A stretch of 36,475 nt of DNA from Sphingopyxis sp. LC363 (lineage in GTDB: Bacteria; Pseudomonadota; Alphaproteobacteria; Sphingomonadales; Sphingomonadaceae), in NCBI RefSeq assembly GCF_000756385.1, contig NZ_JNFC01000031.1, forward strand, positions 1-36,475, in the 5' to 3' direction. The position numbers were made by a program, and so were the translations under genes. The notes below the pieces were generated by a model that saw nothing but the letters and a program-made list of their open reading frames with translations, was not told the origin of the DNA and did no database searches. Shown here piece after piece: positions 22,957 through 30,718 of this stretch (position 1 is its first letter; every line of letters begins with the position of its first letter).

Positions 22957-24539
22957 GGCACCAGCACCGTATCGACCGCCTGCGCCAGCATGTCGGGATA
23001 ATCGAGCGTATAGTGCAGCCCGCGGCTTTCCTTGCGGTGGAGCGCGCTCTTCACGATCAGCTCGGCGCATTGAAGCAGATTGCGGAGCTCGATCAGGTCG
23101 GTCGTGACGCGGAAGTGGCCGTAATAGTCGCCGACCTCGCCCGCCAGCATCTTGATCCGGTGCTGCGCGCGTTCGAGCCTTTTGGTCGTGCGGACGATGC
23201 CGACGTAGTTCCACATGAAGCGGCGGATCTCGGTCCAGTTCTGCTTGATCACCACCTCTTCGTCCGAATCGGTGACGCGGCTTTCGTCCCACGGCCGGAT
23301 CGCGGGCGGCGGTTCGAGCTGGTCCCAGCGCGCGATGATGTCCTTCGCCGCCGCCTCGCCGAAGACGAAGCATTCGAGGAGGCTGTTCGACGCGAGGCGA
23401 TTGGCGCCGTGCAGACCGCTCTCGGTGCATTCACCCGCCGCATAGAGCCCGGGAAGGTCGGTGCGCCCGTCGAGGTCGATCAGGATGCCGCCGCACGTAT
23501 AATGCTGCGCGGGCACGACGGGGATCGGCTGCTTCGTCATGTCGATGCCGAGCGTCAGCAGCTTTTCATAGATGTTCGGGAAATGCCCCGCGACGAAATC
23601 CGGGTCCTGATGACTGATATCGAGATGGACATAGTCGAGCCCCGAGCGCTTGATCTGGTCGTCGTTGGCGCGCGCGACGACATCGCGCGGCGCGAGTTCG
23701 GCACGCGCGTCATAATCGGGCATATAACGATGCCCCGTGACGGGGTGCTTCAATATGCCGCCTTCGCCGCGCACCGCCTCGGTGATCAGGAAATTCTTGA
23801 CGTCGAGATTGTAGAGGCAGGTCGGGTGGAACTGCATCATCTCCATGTTCGAGACGCGGCAGCCCGCGCGCCAGGCCATCGCGATGCCGTCGCCGGTCGC
23901 GCCGCGCGGCGCCGTGGAGAACTGGTACACGCGCCCCGCCCCGCCGCTCGCGAGGATCGTCGCGCGGCCGACATGCGCGTGGACCTTGCCGCTCTTTTCG
24001 TCGAGCGCATAGACGCCCCACACGCGCCCCGAGCCCGAATAGCGCTCCTCGTGGCGGCCGGTGATCAGGTCGATGCACGCCTGCCCCGGTAGGAGCGTGA
24101 TGTTCGGATGCGCTTCGGCGGTCTTCAATAAAGCCGCCTGCACCGCCCAGCCGGTCGCGTCGTCGACATGGACGATACGGCGGTGCGAATGCCCACCCTC
24201 GCGCGTCAGGTGCAGCGCCTCGGCTTGCTTGTTGAAGGGGACGCCCATTTCGACGAGCCGTTCGATCGCGTGCGGCGCATTCTCGATCACGAACTCGACC
24301 GTGTCGCGGCGGTTCAGGCCCGCTCCGGCGACCATCGTGTCCTCGATGTGATTCTCGAACGTATCGCCCGCGTCGAGCACCGCCGCGATGCCGCCCTGCG
24401 CCCAGGCGGTCGATCCGCCGGTCAGATCACCCTTCGCCAGCACGAGCACGCGGCAATGATCGGCGAGCGCGATCGCGGCGGTCAGCCCCGCGGCGCCCGA
24501 GCCGATGATGATGACGTCATGCTGTATTTCGGTGGACAA
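22953..24539 (-). CDS. nadB: L-aspartate oxidase
   Basis: A 528-residue flavoprotein that oxidises L-aspartate to iminoaspartate, the first step of de novo NAD synthesis. The FAD motif IIIGSGAAGLTAAIALAD is at residues 9-26, GGSTAWAQGGIAAVL (41-55) is the flavin site shared with the succinate dehydrogenase family, HPTCL and EAVRGEGG line the active site, and GLYAAGECTESGLHGANRLASNSLLE (about 370-395) is the conserved second FAD motif. The C-terminal helical domain (EIRRFMWNYVGIVRTTKRLERA) matches the family. The start is TTG at 24539 with a GGAG site seven bases upstream; no ATG lies nearby in frame. No nadA or nadC is within this window. Identification is secure. Confidence 0.95.
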   Translation of the reverse strand: MSTEIQHDVIIIGSGAAGLTAAIALADHCRVLVLAKGDLTGGSTAWAQGGIAAVLDAGDTFENHIEDTMVAGAGLNRRDTVEFVIENAPHAIERLVEMGVPFNKQAEALHLTREGGHSHRRIVHVDDATGWAVQAALLKTAEAHPNITLLPGQACIDLITGRHEERYSGSGRVWGVYALDEKSGKVHAHVGRATILASGGAGRVYQFSTAPRGATGDGIAMAWRAGCRVSNMEMMQFHPTCLYNLDVKNFLITEAVRGEGGILKHPVTGHRYMPDYDARAELAPRDVVARANDDQIKRSGLDYVHLDISHQDPDFVAGHFPNIYEKLLTLGIDMTKQPIPVVPAQHYTCGGILIDLDGRTDLPGLYAAGECTESGLHGANRLASNSLLECFVFGEAAAKDIIARWDQLEPPPAIRPWDESRVTDSDEEVVIKQNWTEIRRFMWNYVGIVRTTKRLERAQHRIKMLAGEVGDYYGHFRVTTDLIELRNLLQCAELIVKSALHRKESRGLHYTLDYPDMLAQAVDTVLVP

Positions 24540-24662
24540 GGCAGGCTCCTCTCGGCCGTCGGTGCGCGCACCTATACGCGAAAGCGGCGGCGGTTCAATT
24601 CGATGCGCGCCCTTGCCGCAACCGCCCTCGCCGCCTAGCAAAGCCACGAAGGAGAAGCCCCC

Positions 24663-25571
24663 CTGTCCCTGTTTCGCATCCTCGCCGTCGCCCTGATCGC
24701 GGTTCTCGGTTTCGGCACGCCCGCACTGGCCGCGCCCGGCTGCACCCTCGGCGCACCGGGAACGACGCAGCGCGTCGCGGTCGGGGACACCAGGCGTTCG
24801 ATGCTGATTCATATTCCCGCCGGGGTGCGTCGCATCCGCGATCTGCCGCTCGTCTTCCTTCTCCACGGCAGCACCGGAAATGGGCAGGAAATGCTACGTC
24901 ATTCGGGGCTCGCCGCGACCTCCGACCATCACGGCTTCCTGCTCGCGGCGCCCGACGCCGGCATTCCCGCCGGCAAGGGCTTCGTCTGGAACATCCCCGG
25001 CGTGCCGACCGTCACCGGTGCGGTGCCGACCGCCGACGATCCCGACGACGTCGCCTATCTGACCGCCGCGATCGACTGGCTTGCCGCGCAGACTTGCATC
25101 GATGAAGAGCGTGTCTACGCGACGGGTCTGTCGGGCGGCGGGCGCATGACCTCCTGGCTCGGCTGCGTAGCGTCGGATCGCTTCGCGGCGATCGCACCCG
25201 TCGTCGGGCTTCGCGCCGGCAATCCTTCACCCGGCGATCCGCAGCGCCCCGACCCCGCAACCTGTCAGCCGAAGAAGGCGATTCCGGTCTATGCCTTTGC
25301 GGGCAGCGACGACACGACCAACCCGGTCGCGGGCGGCGGTGCGGGCTATTGGCAATATTCGATGGCGACCGCGCTCGCGCGCTGGGCCGAACTCGATCGC
25401 TGCAGCACCGGCCCCGAAACCGTCCCCGTGTCCGAGACCGCCGAAGAGCAAATCTATTCGAACTGCCTCGGCAACGCGCGCGTCGCAGGGCGTATCGTCC
25501 AGGGTCGCGGCCACGAATGGGTCGCCGACAATGAGGCGATGTGGGCCTTTTTCGCGCGCTACCGGCGCTGA
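24663..25571 (+). CDS. Secreted PHB-depolymerase-like esterase (probable CTG start)
   Basis: A 302-residue alpha/beta-hydrolase of the PHB depolymerase/LpqC/feruloyl-esterase group. The catalytic Ser is in TGLSGGGRMTSWL, the Asp probably in FAGSDDTTNP, and the His in VQGRGHEWVADN; the N-terminal strand PLVFLLHGSTGNGQEM forms the oxyanion region. A clean signal peptide precedes the enzyme (SLFRILAVALIAVLGFGTPALAAPG, then Cys). The only in-frame start that includes it is CTG at 24663, placed nine bases after an AAGGAG site; a TAG lies in frame at 24636-24638 and the first ATG is at 24801, beyond the signal peptide. The CTG start is therefore strongly suggested. The natural ester substrate is unknown. 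It converges on the ABC ATPase gene with three bases between stops. Confidence 0.85.
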   Translation: MSLFRILAVALIAVLGFGTPALAAPGCTLGAPGTTQRVAVGDTRRSMLIHIPAGVRRIRDLPLVFLLHGSTGNGQEMLRHSGLAATSDHHGFLLAAPDAGIPAGKGFVWNIPGVPTVTGAVPTADDPDDVAYLTAAIDWLAAQTCIDEERVYATGLSGGGRMTSWLGCVASDRFAAIAPVVGLRAGNPSPGDPQRPDPATCQPKKAIPVYAFAGSDDTTNPVAGGGAGYWQYSMATALARWAELDRCSTGPETVPVSETAEEQIYSNCLGNARVAGRIVQGRGHEWVADNEAMWAFFARYRR

Positions 25572-25574
25572 GCC

Positions 25575-26495
25575 TCAGGCCGCGCTGCGCGTCAGGTTGA
25601 GGAAGACGTCCTCAAGGTCGGCCTCGCGCGTCGAAACATCGACGATGCCGTGCCCCATCGCGTTCACCGCCGCGAGCACTTCGCCCGCGTTCATCCGGTC
25701 CTTGTTATAGCTGATAGCGAGCCCGCGCTCGCCCTCGCGCTCAACCTTGTCGAAGGCGGGATGCGACGGCAGCTGGGCGATGTCCTGGTCGAGGGTCACG
25801 ACGACGATCTTTTCGCGCGCCATGTCGACCAGCTCGCGCGTCGGCTTGTTCGCGATCAGCTTGCCATGGTTGATGATCGCGATGCGGTCGCAGAGCTCCT
25901 CGGCTTCCTCCAGATAGTGCGTCGTGAGCACCACGGTCACGCCGCGATCGTTGAGGCTCTGCACATATTCCCAGAGTTGCTGACGAAGCTCGATATCGAC
26001 CCCCGCGGTCGGTTCGTCGAGCACGATGATCGGCGGCGAATGCACCATCGCCTTCGCGACGAGCAGGCGGCGCTTCATGCCGCCCGACAGGGTGCGCGCA
26101 TAGGCGTCGCGCTTGTCGCTGAGGTGCACCGCGGCGAGCAACTGGTCGGAAATGCGCCTGTCTTTTGCCACGCCGTACAGCCCCGCCTGATTCTCCAGCG
26201 TCTCGAACGGCGTGAAGAAAGGATCGAAGACGATTTCCTGCGGCACGATGCCGATCGAATATTTGGCGTTGCGCGGGTCGGCGTCGATGTCGAAGCCCCA
26301 GATGCTCGCTTTGCCACCCGTTTTGTTGACCAGCCCCGCAAGGATGTTGATCAGCGTCGATTTGCCCGCACCGTTCGGCCCGAGCAGCCCGAAAATCTGG
26401 CCACGCGGTACATCGAAACTGACATTGTCGAGCGCCTGCTTGCCGCCGGCATAGAGTTTGGAGACGGCGTCGATGCGGATGGCGGCTTCACTCAT
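25575..26495 (-). CDS. ABC transporter ATP-binding protein (ABC-2 type), orphan
   Basis: A 306-residue ABC ATPase. Walker A is GLLGPNGAGKSTLIN (about residues 36-50), the Q-loop in GIVPQEIVFDP, the signature is TLSGGMKRRLLVAKAM, Walker B is IIVLDEPTAGVD and the switch His is in TTHYLEEAEELCD. The N-terminal sequence (IRIDAVSKLYAGGKQALDNVSFDVPRGQ) and C-terminal domain (READLEDVFLNLT) fit the YadG/CcmA-type exporters that pair with an ABC-2 permease. No permease gene lies next to it in this window, so the partner is elsewhere or lost. The ATG at 26495 has a GGAGG site five bases upstream. Substrate unknown. Confidence 0.93.
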   Translation of the reverse strand: MSEAAIRIDAVSKLYAGGKQALDNVSFDVPRGQIFGLLGPNGAGKSTLINILAGLVNKTGGKASIWGFDIDADPRNAKYSIGIVPQEIVFDPFFTPFETLENQAGLYGVAKDRRISDQLLAAVHLSDKRDAYARTLSGGMKRRLLVAKAMVHSPPIIVLDEPTAGVDIELRQQLWEYVQSLNDRGVTVVLTTHYLEEAEELCDRIAIINHGKLIANKPTRELVDMAREKIVVVTLDQDIAQLPSHPAFDKVEREGERGLAISYNKDRMNAGEVLAAVNAMGHGIVDVSTREADLEDVFLNLTRSAA

Positions 26496-26607
26496 GGCGG
26501 CCTCCATAGCCGCGCGCCAGCCCACGCGAAAGCCATGATCGCCGATAGATTTTCTGCTGACCGGTGCGTTAACGCTAAATTGGAAACTCGCGGCTAGAAC
26601 GAGGCCC

Positions 26608-27168
26608 GTGGGGACCAGTCACATCTTTCGCCCGCTGCGTGTGCAGCGCGGTCTCATCGCATTCGCGCTTTTCATCGCGCCCGGCGTCAACTCGCCGGCA
26701 CAGGCGCAGGCGGCCGCGCAGGGCGAGGCTGACGCCATCGTGCTTCGGCCGCTGTCCTTCTTCAAGGTGAATGACCTCGACTTCGGCGACATTATCCCGT
26801 CGAACACCGCGGGGACCGTAACGATCGAACCCGACGGATCGCGGAACCGCACCGGCGGCGTGACGCTCGCGGGCGACGGCGGCGAGCCCGCGCGCTTCGC
26901 CGGGCTCGGTAGCTTCAATCGCCAGGTCAATATCTCGCTGGGATCGAACAGCATCTGGCTCACCGGACCGGGCACGCGGATGCGCGTCCGCAATTTCGAG
27001 ATCGGCAGCACGCCGACCGCGATATTGTCGACGTCGCCGACGCGCTTCCGCATCACCTCGCCGCTCGGCAATTACAACTTCCCGGTCGGGGCGACGCTCG
27101 AGGTCGGCGCGAACCAGGCGCCGGGCGATTACAGCGGCACCTTCACGATCACCTTGAACTATCTTTAG
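26608..27168 (+). CDS. Secreted DUF4402 domain protein (first copy)
   Basis: A 186-residue exported protein. A signal peptide (RGLIAFALFIAPGVNSPAQAQA) is followed by a beta-rich DUF4402 domain: LSFFKVNDLDFGDIIPSNTAGTV, VTLAGDGGEPARFAGLG, MRVRNFEIGS and the C-terminal signature NQAPGDYSGTFTITLNYL. The last signature is shared with the second copy at 27625-28179, so the genes are paralogues. The DUF4402 fold is a beta-sandwich of unknown function found at the surface of sphingomonads and relatives. The start is GTG at 26608; no other start upstream is open in frame. Role unknown; structural or adhesin-like is inference. Confidence 0.85.
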   Translation: MGTSHIFRPLRVQRGLIAFALFIAPGVNSPAQAQAAAQGEADAIVLRPLSFFKVNDLDFGDIIPSNTAGTVTIEPDGSRNRTGGVTLAGDGGEPARFAGLGSFNRQVNISLGSNSIWLTGPGTRMRVRNFEIGSTPTAILSTSPTRFRITSPLGNYNFPVGATLEVGANQAPGDYSGTFTITLNYL

Positions 27169-27305
27169 GCTTTCCCGTGGGGGGAGGCGGCACCGGGGGA
27201 CCACTGGCACCCAGACGGGGGCTTGCACCGGTGCCGTCATGGCCCTGCCGCCGCGTGCGCAGACCCGATTGCCGAGTCTTCGCCTGCTTGCTATGGGCGC
27301 GGTCG

Positions 27306-27503
27306 ATGACCCAGAACGCCCCTGAAACCATCCGCACGCCCAAGACCCGCATCGCCTGCGACGGCACCGGCGACGGCCTCGCCGATGCGGCGCTCGGCCA
27401 CCCGCGCGTGTGGCTCGAAATCGATACAGACGAAGGCTTCGTCGATTGCGGCTATTGCGACCGGCGCTTCATTTTGATCGGCGGAGTCGCCGACAAAGGT
27501 TGA
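27306..27503 (+). CDS. CHCC-type zinc-finger protein (NDUFS6-like)
   Basis: A 65-residue protein of the zf-CHCC family (PF10276). Zinc ligands are the Cys in RIACDGTG, His in ALGHPRVWLEID, and the CXXC pair in DCGYCDRRFIL. The family includes the 13 kDa complex I subunit NDUFS6; in alphaproteobacteria it may serve complex I assembly. The ATG at 27306 begins the characteristic MTQ...ETI N-terminus. It lies between the two DUF4402 genes with independent spacing of about 130 bases each side, so it is probably not in their operon. Confidence 0.92.
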   Translation: MTQNAPETIRTPKTRIACDGTGDGLADAALGHPRVWLEIDTDEGFVDCGYCDRRFILIGGVADKG

Positions 27504-27624
27504 GCCAGCGCGAGCGCAGAGCGCACATAGCCCGCCGCGACCGGTAAATCGACGATTTACCAACCCCGTGCACCCGTAATGAAGGTCCCGACGGCATGAC
27601 CTGTGCCAGACAGGAGCAGAATCT

Positions 27625-28179
27625 GTGGGAATTCGAGGGACCAGCCACTGTCGGGGCGCGGCTCGCGCCCTGACTATCGCCGCGGCCGCCGCGAGCGCGG
27701 CGCCATACGCGATCGCGCACGCCGCCGACATGAGCAGCACCGCCAATGCGGCGGTCGTTCGGCCGAACACGCTGATCAAAACCGACGATCTCGACTTCGG
27801 CACGCTGCTGAGCGGACCGGCGGGCGGCACGGTCACGATCAACCCCGTCACCAACGGACGCAGTGCGGCGGGCGGCGCGACGCTCGTCGGCAATGACGGT
27901 CGCCGCGCGGTCTTCCAGGGCACCGGCGGCATATTTCTGATCACCGTGTCGGGCAGCACCTCGGTCACGCTCGCGCGCGCCGGCGGTGGCGCACCGCCGA
28001 TGACCGCAAGCCTCGTCCGCGCCGCAACCACGAGCGGCGGCGGCATCGCCTTGCTCGGCGCGACATTGCTGCCGAGCGGGGTGCAGACCTATTATATCGG
28101 CGGCACGCTCACCGTCCCCGCGAATCAGCCCGCGGGGGACTACAGCGGCACCTTCACGCTCACCGTCAATTATTTGTAG
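27625..28179 (+). CDS. Secreted DUF4402 domain protein (second copy)
   Basis: A 184-residue exported protein, paralogue of the one at 26608-27168. The signal peptide includes AARALTIAAAAASAAPYAIAHAAD. The beta-rich domain shares NTLIKTDDLDFGTLLSGPAGGTVTI and the C-terminal NQPAGDYSGTFTLTVNYL with the first copy; the middle is more divergent and Gly/Ala-rich. The start is GTG at 27625 with a GGAG site nine bases upstream. Both copies have similar lengths and the same orientation, consistent with tandem duplication followed by divergence. Function unknown. Confidence 0.85.
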   Translation: MGIRGTSHCRGAARALTIAAAAASAAPYAIAHAADMSSTANAAVVRPNTLIKTDDLDFGTLLSGPAGGTVTINPVTNGRSAAGGATLVGNDGRRAVFQGTGGIFLITVSGSTSVTLARAGGGAPPMTASLVRAATTSGGGIALLGATLLPSGVQTYYIGGTLTVPANQPAGDYSGTFTLTVNYL

Positions 28180-28288
28180 ATCGGCGGCCGGCTGCGGCCG
28201 GAAGCGACCAATCCTCCCGGCACTACTCCGTTTCTGCATTGTGACCGTCGTCTTGACGTCGCACGCCGGCCGCAGCATCTTCGTCAAT

Positions 28289-28636
28289 ATGTCGCGCCTC
28301 TATAACAGCTTCGCCGAATTCTGGCCCTTTTACCTGCGTGAGCACAGCAAGACATCGACGCGCGCGCTGCATTATGTCGGGACCAGCCTCGTCGTGTTGA
28401 TTGCGGTTGCGGCGGTGCTGAGCGGCCGCTGGGGCTGGCTCGTCGCGCTGCCGGTCGCGGGCTATTTCTTTGCGTGGGTCGCGCATTTCGGGGTCGAGAA
28501 GAACCGTCCCGCGACCTTCACCTATCCGCTGTGGAGCCTCGCCGCGGACTTCAAGATGTGGGCGATGTGGCTCGGCGGGCGGCTCGGGCCCGAACTCGAC
28601 CGCGCGGGCGTGGCGCGGGATAATCGATCAGACTGA
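28289..28636 (+). CDS. Mpo1-like (DUF962) membrane protein
   Basis: A 115-residue membrane protein of the Mpo1/DUF962 family, whose yeast member is a dioxygenase in alpha-oxidation of 2-hydroxy fatty acids. Conserved sites seen are the His in REHSKTSTRALHYVGTSL (residues about 18-35) and WVAHFGVEKNRPATFTYP (about 61-78), which carry the metal-binding His and the conserved EKN. Two to three helices are present (VVLIAVAAVLSG, VALPVAGYFFAWVAHF). Start ATG at 28289 gives the typical MSRLYNSF N-terminus; a GTG 48 bases upstream is open in frame but would add an unlikely tail. Enzymatic role in bacteria is not established. Confidence 0.85.
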   Translation: MSRLYNSFAEFWPFYLREHSKTSTRALHYVGTSLVVLIAVAAVLSGRWGWLVALPVAGYFFAWVAHFGVEKNRPATFTYPLWSLAADFKMWAMWLGGRLGPELDRAGVARDNRSD

Positions 28637-28655
28637 ACGAAAGCTCCAACTGGCA

Positions 28656-28674
28656 GTCTTTGCGAATCATTCTT
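28656..28674. promoter_or_regulatory. Possible Fur-box-like sequence (weak)
   Basis: The 19-base window matches the Fur consensus GATAATGATAATCATTATC at 11 of 19 positions, with all seven core bases AATCATT exact. It lies about 35 bases upstream of the DUF2061 gene. The match is half-sided, so an operator is only a suggestion. Confidence 0.2.
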
Positions 28675-28709
28675 AACTTGGCCGGGTTCGCCGCTGCTGG
28701 AGACGGGCC

Positions 28710-28913
28710 ATGCCCACCGACCTGATCAAGACCCTCACCTATCTTTCGATCCATCTGACGATCGGGTTCAGCGTCGCCTATGCGATGACCGGATCGGTCG
28801 CGCTCGCGGGCGGTATCGCGATTATCGAGCCGTGCATCAATGCGGTCGCCTTCTTCTTTCACGAAAAGGCGTGGAAGCGGCTGGGCACGAGGCGTAAGCT
28901 GCTCGCCGTCTGA
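28710..28913 (+). CDS. DUF2061 membrane protein
   Basis: A 67-residue membrane protein with two helices and the family core KTLTYLSIHLTIGFSVAYAMTGS...IEPCINAVAFFFHEKAWKR, the conserved C-terminal HEKAW motif. DUF2061 proteins are small, widespread in proteobacteria and have no assigned function. The ATG at 28710 gives the conserved N-terminus. It is followed by the OsmC gene 76 bases downstream in the same direction. Confidence 0.88.
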   Translation: MPTDLIKTLTYLSIHLTIGFSVAYAMTGSVALAGGIAIIEPCINAVAFFFHEKAWKRLGTRRKLLAV

Positions 28914-28989
28914 GGCTTCCCGAGTCCCGGGCGCCTATTCCGTTTCGTACTTTCGATCGAACGCCCCGATCCAACCCTGGAGAAATCGC

Positions 28990-29418
28990 ATGACCGTCAA
29001 TCGCGCATCGGCCCGTTACGAAGGTTTCGGCAAGGAGGGCAAGGGATCGATCACGACCAAGTCGGGGGTGCTCGACAAGCAGCCCTATGGTTTCGGGACG
29101 CGCTTCGAGGGGCAGCCCGGGACCAATCCCGAGGAATTGATCGCCGCGGCGCATGCGGCCTGCTTCACCATGGCGCTGTCCTTCGGGCTCGCACGTGCGG
29201 GCTATAGCGGCGACACGCTCGAGACGAGCGCCGCGGTGACGCTCGAACAGCAGGACGGCGGCTTCACGATCACCAAGTCGGCGCTGACGCTGATCGGCAA
29301 GGTACCGGGAATCGCGGCCGACGAATTCGCGAAGATCGCCGAAGAAGCCGAAAAGAATTGCCCGGTGTCGAAGCTGCTCGACTGCGAGATCACGCTCGAG
29401 CACAGCCTGGAAGGCTAG
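28990..29418 (+). CDS. OsmC-family peroxiredoxin
   Basis: A 142-residue cytosolic hydroperoxide reductase of the OsmC family, which reduces organic hydroperoxides with dihydrolipoamide or thiols. The catalytic Cys in AAHAACFTMALSFGLA (about residue 57) and the resolving Cys in EKNCPVSKLLDC are present; the Arg/Glu in GTRFEGQPGTNPEEL complete the site. Length and N-terminal form (ARYEGFGKEGKGSITTKSGVLDKQPYGFGTRFEG) match OsmC proper rather than Ohr. The ATG at 28990 has a GGAG site. The stop TAG shares its CTAG tetramer with the stop of the convergent RNA-ligase-like gene. Identification is secure. Confidence 0.95.
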   Translation: MTVNRASARYEGFGKEGKGSITTKSGVLDKQPYGFGTRFEGQPGTNPEELIAAAHAACFTMALSFGLARAGYSGDTLETSAAVTLEQQDGGFTITKSALTLIGKVPGIAADEFAKIAEEAEKNCPVSKLLDCEITLEHSLEG

Positions 29419-29999
29419 GCCGCATAGCGAAGCGGCGGCGGCAGCGCGTCGTCCATGAAGTCGAAGACGCCCTGCGCGGGCGCGGGCAGTCGCCAGCGCT
29501 GGAGGACGCGGTGGCGGCTGTGGCCGACATGGCTTTCGATCAGGACGAGCTCGCGCGGGGTCCAGTTCCACGCAACCGGCACCGGATCGAACGCATGTCT
29601 GCCATAGCCGAGCGTGATGTGCGGGCGGAGTCCCGACTGGCGATACCAGGGCGCGATACCGTGCGGTGCAAGCCGCGCGACAAGGTCGTCGTAAAGCTGA
29701 CGAATGGGGGCGATGCTTCCGACCGTGACCAGTTCGGCGCCGGCATCCCGGCTGACGATCCGGCCAAAGGGAATCGAAGCGGTGGCGGGCAGGCCATCTT
29801 CGAACGCGCTGGCGACGCGTTGCCGCAGGAAGGGATGCGGAACCGACGTCTCGTCGATCGTGCACAGGGTAAGGTGATAATTTTGCGGCTTCAGCCCCGC
29901 GAACAGATCGCCCGAAACGGGCGGCAATTGACGCGCCAGCCAGCCGGCGCGGTCGGCGGCAAGCTGAAAGCCAACGAAGTATCGGAACATCGGGTCCAT
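29415..29999 (-). CDS. 2'-5' RNA ligase/cyclic phosphodiesterase-like protein (LigT/ThpR family)
   Basis: A 194-residue member of the 2H phosphoesterase superfamily. The two HXTX signatures are present: NYHLTLCTI (about residue 41) and RPHITLGYG (about residue 132), which form the active site. These enzymes open 2',3'-cyclic phosphates or join 2'-5' linkages in RNA, and the RNA substrate in vivo is usually unknown. The ATG at 29999 has a GGAGG site nine bases upstream; a second ATG nine bases inside is possible. The stop codon overlaps that of OsmC. Family is clear; ThpR versus other LigT members is not resolved. Confidence 0.87.
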   Translation of the reverse strand: MDPMFRYFVGFQLAADRAGWLARQLPPVSGDLFAGLKPQNYHLTLCTIDETSVPHPFLRQRVASAFEDGLPATASIPFGRIVSRDAGAELVTVGSIAPIRQLYDDLVARLAPHGIAPWYRQSGLRPHITLGYGRHAFDPVPVAWNWTPRELVLIESHVGHSRHRVLQRWRLPAPAQGVFDFMDDALPPPLRYAA

Positions 30000-30069
30000 C
30001 GTCCATTCCTCCGAATCGGATCAATGTTCCCATTATGTTCTTACTCGCCGGGGGAGTCGAATCCTTCCG

Positions 30070-30522
30070 CTAATCGCCTTCGACGGGCATGCGCGTGACA
30101 TGGATGTAGCTCGCCTGCCAGCTGTCGCCATGGCGCCGGAAGATATCGGTGAAGCGGATGCCGACGCGGAAGGGCTTGCCCGCCGAGCGGCCCGACAGGA
30201 TCGTCTCGGCGCTCGCGAGGCCCGCATCCTTGCCGAGGGGCAGGATGACCCGGTCCTTCAGCGTCACCGGATCATAATCGTCGTCGGGCCCCGTCCAGCC
30301 ATCGATGAAGAAGGCCTTGCCGTAGCGCTTGCCGCTGCCGTCGATGAAGACGAGGTCGTCGGCGACCATGCGGTCGAGCGCGGCGCGATCCTGCGCGATC
30401 TGCGCCGCATCGAAGGCGTCGGCGAAGGCGGTGAGGTCGGCGAGGTCGCCTTGCGGCGCTTCGGCGGCGAGAGCGGGCGGCCCCATGCCGACAAGCAGCA
30501 ACATGACCGTCATCGCTCGCAT
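30070..30522 (-). CDS. Exported NTF2-like (SnoaL/DUF4440-type) protein
   Basis: A 150-residue protein with a signal peptide (MRAMTVMLLLVGMGPPALAAEA) and an NTF2-like cone fold: DLTAFADAFDAAQIAQDRAALDRMVADDLVFIDGSGKRYGKAFFIDGW, with later strands RVGIRFTDIFRRHGDSWQASYIHVTR. This arrangement is that of DUF4440/SnoaL-like proteins, often small-ligand binding or cyclase-like; no enzyme role is supported. The ATG at 30522 has a GGAGG site five bases upstream. It is divergent from the N-acetyltransferase gene. Confidence 0.85.
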   Translation of the reverse strand: MRAMTVMLLLVGMGPPALAAEAPQGDLADLTAFADAFDAAQIAQDRAALDRMVADDLVFIDGSGKRYGKAFFIDGWTGPDDDYDPVTLKDRVILPLGKDAGLASAETILSGRSAGKPFRVGIRFTDIFRRHGDSWQASYIHVTRMPVEGD

Positions 30523-30658
30523 ATATTCCTCCCCGGACGTGCCGCCGCCAACATTGTGGCATGGTGTGCGCCGGCATATGCGCTGCCGCAAGGGCCAAGT
30601 TGCGAACAGGACTGTGTTTTTCAGGGAATTGATCATTCGGACCGGATTCGCGCTTGAT

Positions 30659-30674
30659 CTCAACCGCGGTTGAG
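30659..30674. promoter_or_regulatory. Perfect 16-bp palindrome in the divergent promoter region
   Basis: CTCAACCGCGGTTGAG is a perfect inverted repeat, 44 bases upstream of the N-acetyltransferase ATG and in the 196-base region shared with the divergent NTF2-like gene. Its size and symmetry fit the operator of a dimeric regulator. Confidence 0.5.
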
Positions 30675-30718
30675 CTTTCATAAAGCGGGCAGACGATTTG
30701 CGAACGGAGCTCTTGTCC

